In this document: in pieces, positions 63,144 through 64,000 of the stretch | How the letters are laid out: each line of letters starts with the position of its first letter | Numbering within the stretch: the stretch's first letter is position 1 | NCBI GenBank assembly: GCA_001910725.1 | Contig: MJGA01000021.1 | Span: forward strand, 124,001 to 188,000 | Origin: Phanerodontia chrysosporium | Lineage: Eukaryota > Basidiomycota > Agaricomycetes > Polyporales > Phanerochaetaceae | Length of the DNA stretch: 64,000 bases | Direction: 5' to 3' | The notes under the pieces: model-generated | Database searches by the model: none | What the model saw: the letters and a program-made list of their open reading frames with translations, nothing else | What the model was told of the DNA's origin: nothing | Program-made: the position numbers and the translations under genes

Positions 63144-63744
63144 TATCACAAAAATGCGCTGCCCTAGCGCCTATACACTAAACCAACCAGCAATACTCAC
63201 TGGCAAAGGTTTTACTTGGACTACAAAAGGTGTAGCCAAGCTTGAAGACGAGGTATAGAGGCTAGAGAGGTGAGATGCGATGAGATTGAAGCTGGGGAGG
63301 CACCCCCAGCCCTCAGGGTTTATATACATGTGCACCAGGTCCCCAGGGACCGGTGTTCAGGGTCCTAGCTATCTAATACCTACTACGCTATTGGCTAGTG
63401 CCCTACAGGCATTCCTACATTCTCCTACACGTTCCTAAATGTTCCTACGATGTCCCAGAAACCTCCAGAACGTTCCAGCACTGTCCGGACCTGTCCAGAG
63501 ACCCCCAGGACTTTTTAGTCCATTCCGGAGTGTCTCGGCGCTTCCAGACCCTTGCCTGCTTCTAGACCTTCGACCATGTGACCCTGGGATACCGCACGTG
63601 TGCGCATCACGTGACCGCCGTATCACGTGACCGGCCCCGAGCCTAGGGCTGTCACTCCAGCGCTTCTGCATGTCACAGTTCGGAGTAATCGCTTCTGTCA
63701 CCTGCTGCCCCTAACCCTAAGGGTTGAGACGAAAAACTGTGACA
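63144..63744 (-). repeat. 3' LTR of a dUTPase-bearing gypsy element
   Basis: 601 bp, matching the solo LTR at 46112-46704 with small differences (an 8-base duplication near 63,375). The adjacent 63745-63758 is, on the coding strand, a purine-rich tract (TTGGGGGTAA) directly before TGTCAC, which identifies it as a 3' LTR of an element running off the right edge. Confidence 0.88.
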
Positions 63745-63779
63745 TTACCCCCAATTCTAGCTGAACCTCCTGGTGAAGC

Positions 63780-64000
63780 CTAAATACCAGTGGAGCCAAA
63801 ACCATCGCTGCTGCGAATGGTTGAGTCGAGGCGAGAAACCGGAGTTGGTTCGGCGTAGGAGATTCTTTCGAGCACGAGTTGAGCGACACGATCACCCTTG
63901 TGGAGTGTAAAGGTGTCGGGCGAGTTGTTGATGAGTAGAATTTTGAGCTCTCCTCGATAATCTCGGTCAATAACGCCTGCTCCTATGTCGATGCCTCTGA
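63780..64000 (-). CDS. dUTPase domain at the C-terminus of a gypsy polyprotein (partial)
   Basis: The reverse strand from the window edge reads DIGAGVIDRDYRGELKILL, then LHKGDRVAQLVLERI, then SSDGFGSTGI and a TAG at 63780-63782. These are trimeric dUTPase motifs III, IV and V, including the G-x-G-S-T-G nucleotide-binding tail. dUTPase hydrolyses dUTP to dUMP and so lowers uracil entry into new cDNA. The frame ends 35 bases before the LTR polypurine tract, as expected for the last domain of a polyprotein. The rest (gag to integrase) lies beyond the window. Confidence 0.85.
   Translation of the reverse strand, partial: RGIDIGAGVIDRDYRGELKILLINNSPDTFTLHKGDRVAQLVLERISYAEPTPVSRLDSTIRSSDGFGSTGI

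Overview
The window looks like nuclear DNA of a filamentous basidiomycete, probably an agaricomycete of the polypore type. Genes are GC-rich and split by many 50-60 nt GT-AG introns. They include lineage-typical families (two DUF6534-like multipass membrane proteins, an expanded RecQ-type helicase), and Ty1/copia and Ty3/gypsy retrotransposons are abundant. All calls come from reading the sequence and recalling families; no search was run.

Left third (1-20.3 kb) is mostly host genes. It holds a hypothetical gene (252-1408), a TCF25/Rqc1 ribosome-quality-control homologue (1735-4520), two tandem paralogous DUF6534-like membrane-protein genes (5255-7391, 8592-10753), RFC1, the large clamp-loader subunit, on the minus strand (11009-14709, with three apparent one-base deletions), a repeat island bounded by inverted repeats (15953-17629) that holds a degenerate tRNA-like sequence and a TA microsatellite, and a secreted S10 serine carboxypeptidase (17951-20228).

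Middle (20.4-52 kb) is a large unrecognised gene present twice on the minus strand (20452-24150 and 48110-51908), with a nested retrotransposon stack between the copies. Target-site duplications let me order the insertions. A copia element (24480-47958, TSD GAGTC) was hit by a chromovirus that is now a solo LTR (30267-47155, TSD GTCTC). That solo LTR was then hit by a 15.6-kb gypsy element (30357-45948, TSD CCGT, 1218-bp LTRs) and by a second solo LTR (46112-46704, TSD GGCAC). The 15.6-kb element is unusual: a GC-rich extra ORF of about 1000 codons sits between gag-protease and pol, and the pol ORF begins with several hydrophobic, membrane-like segments.

Right part (52-64 kb) begins with an apparently young, complete chromovirus on the minus strand (52250-59939, TSD GCGAC, identical-length 693-bp LTRs). 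It has gag, a canonical -1 slippery heptamer, and pol ending in a chromodomain. A RecQ-like helicase gene (60103-63143) follows and is cut off by the 3' LTR (63144-63744) of another minus-strand gypsy element. The polyprotein of that element, running off the right edge, ends in a dUTPase domain.
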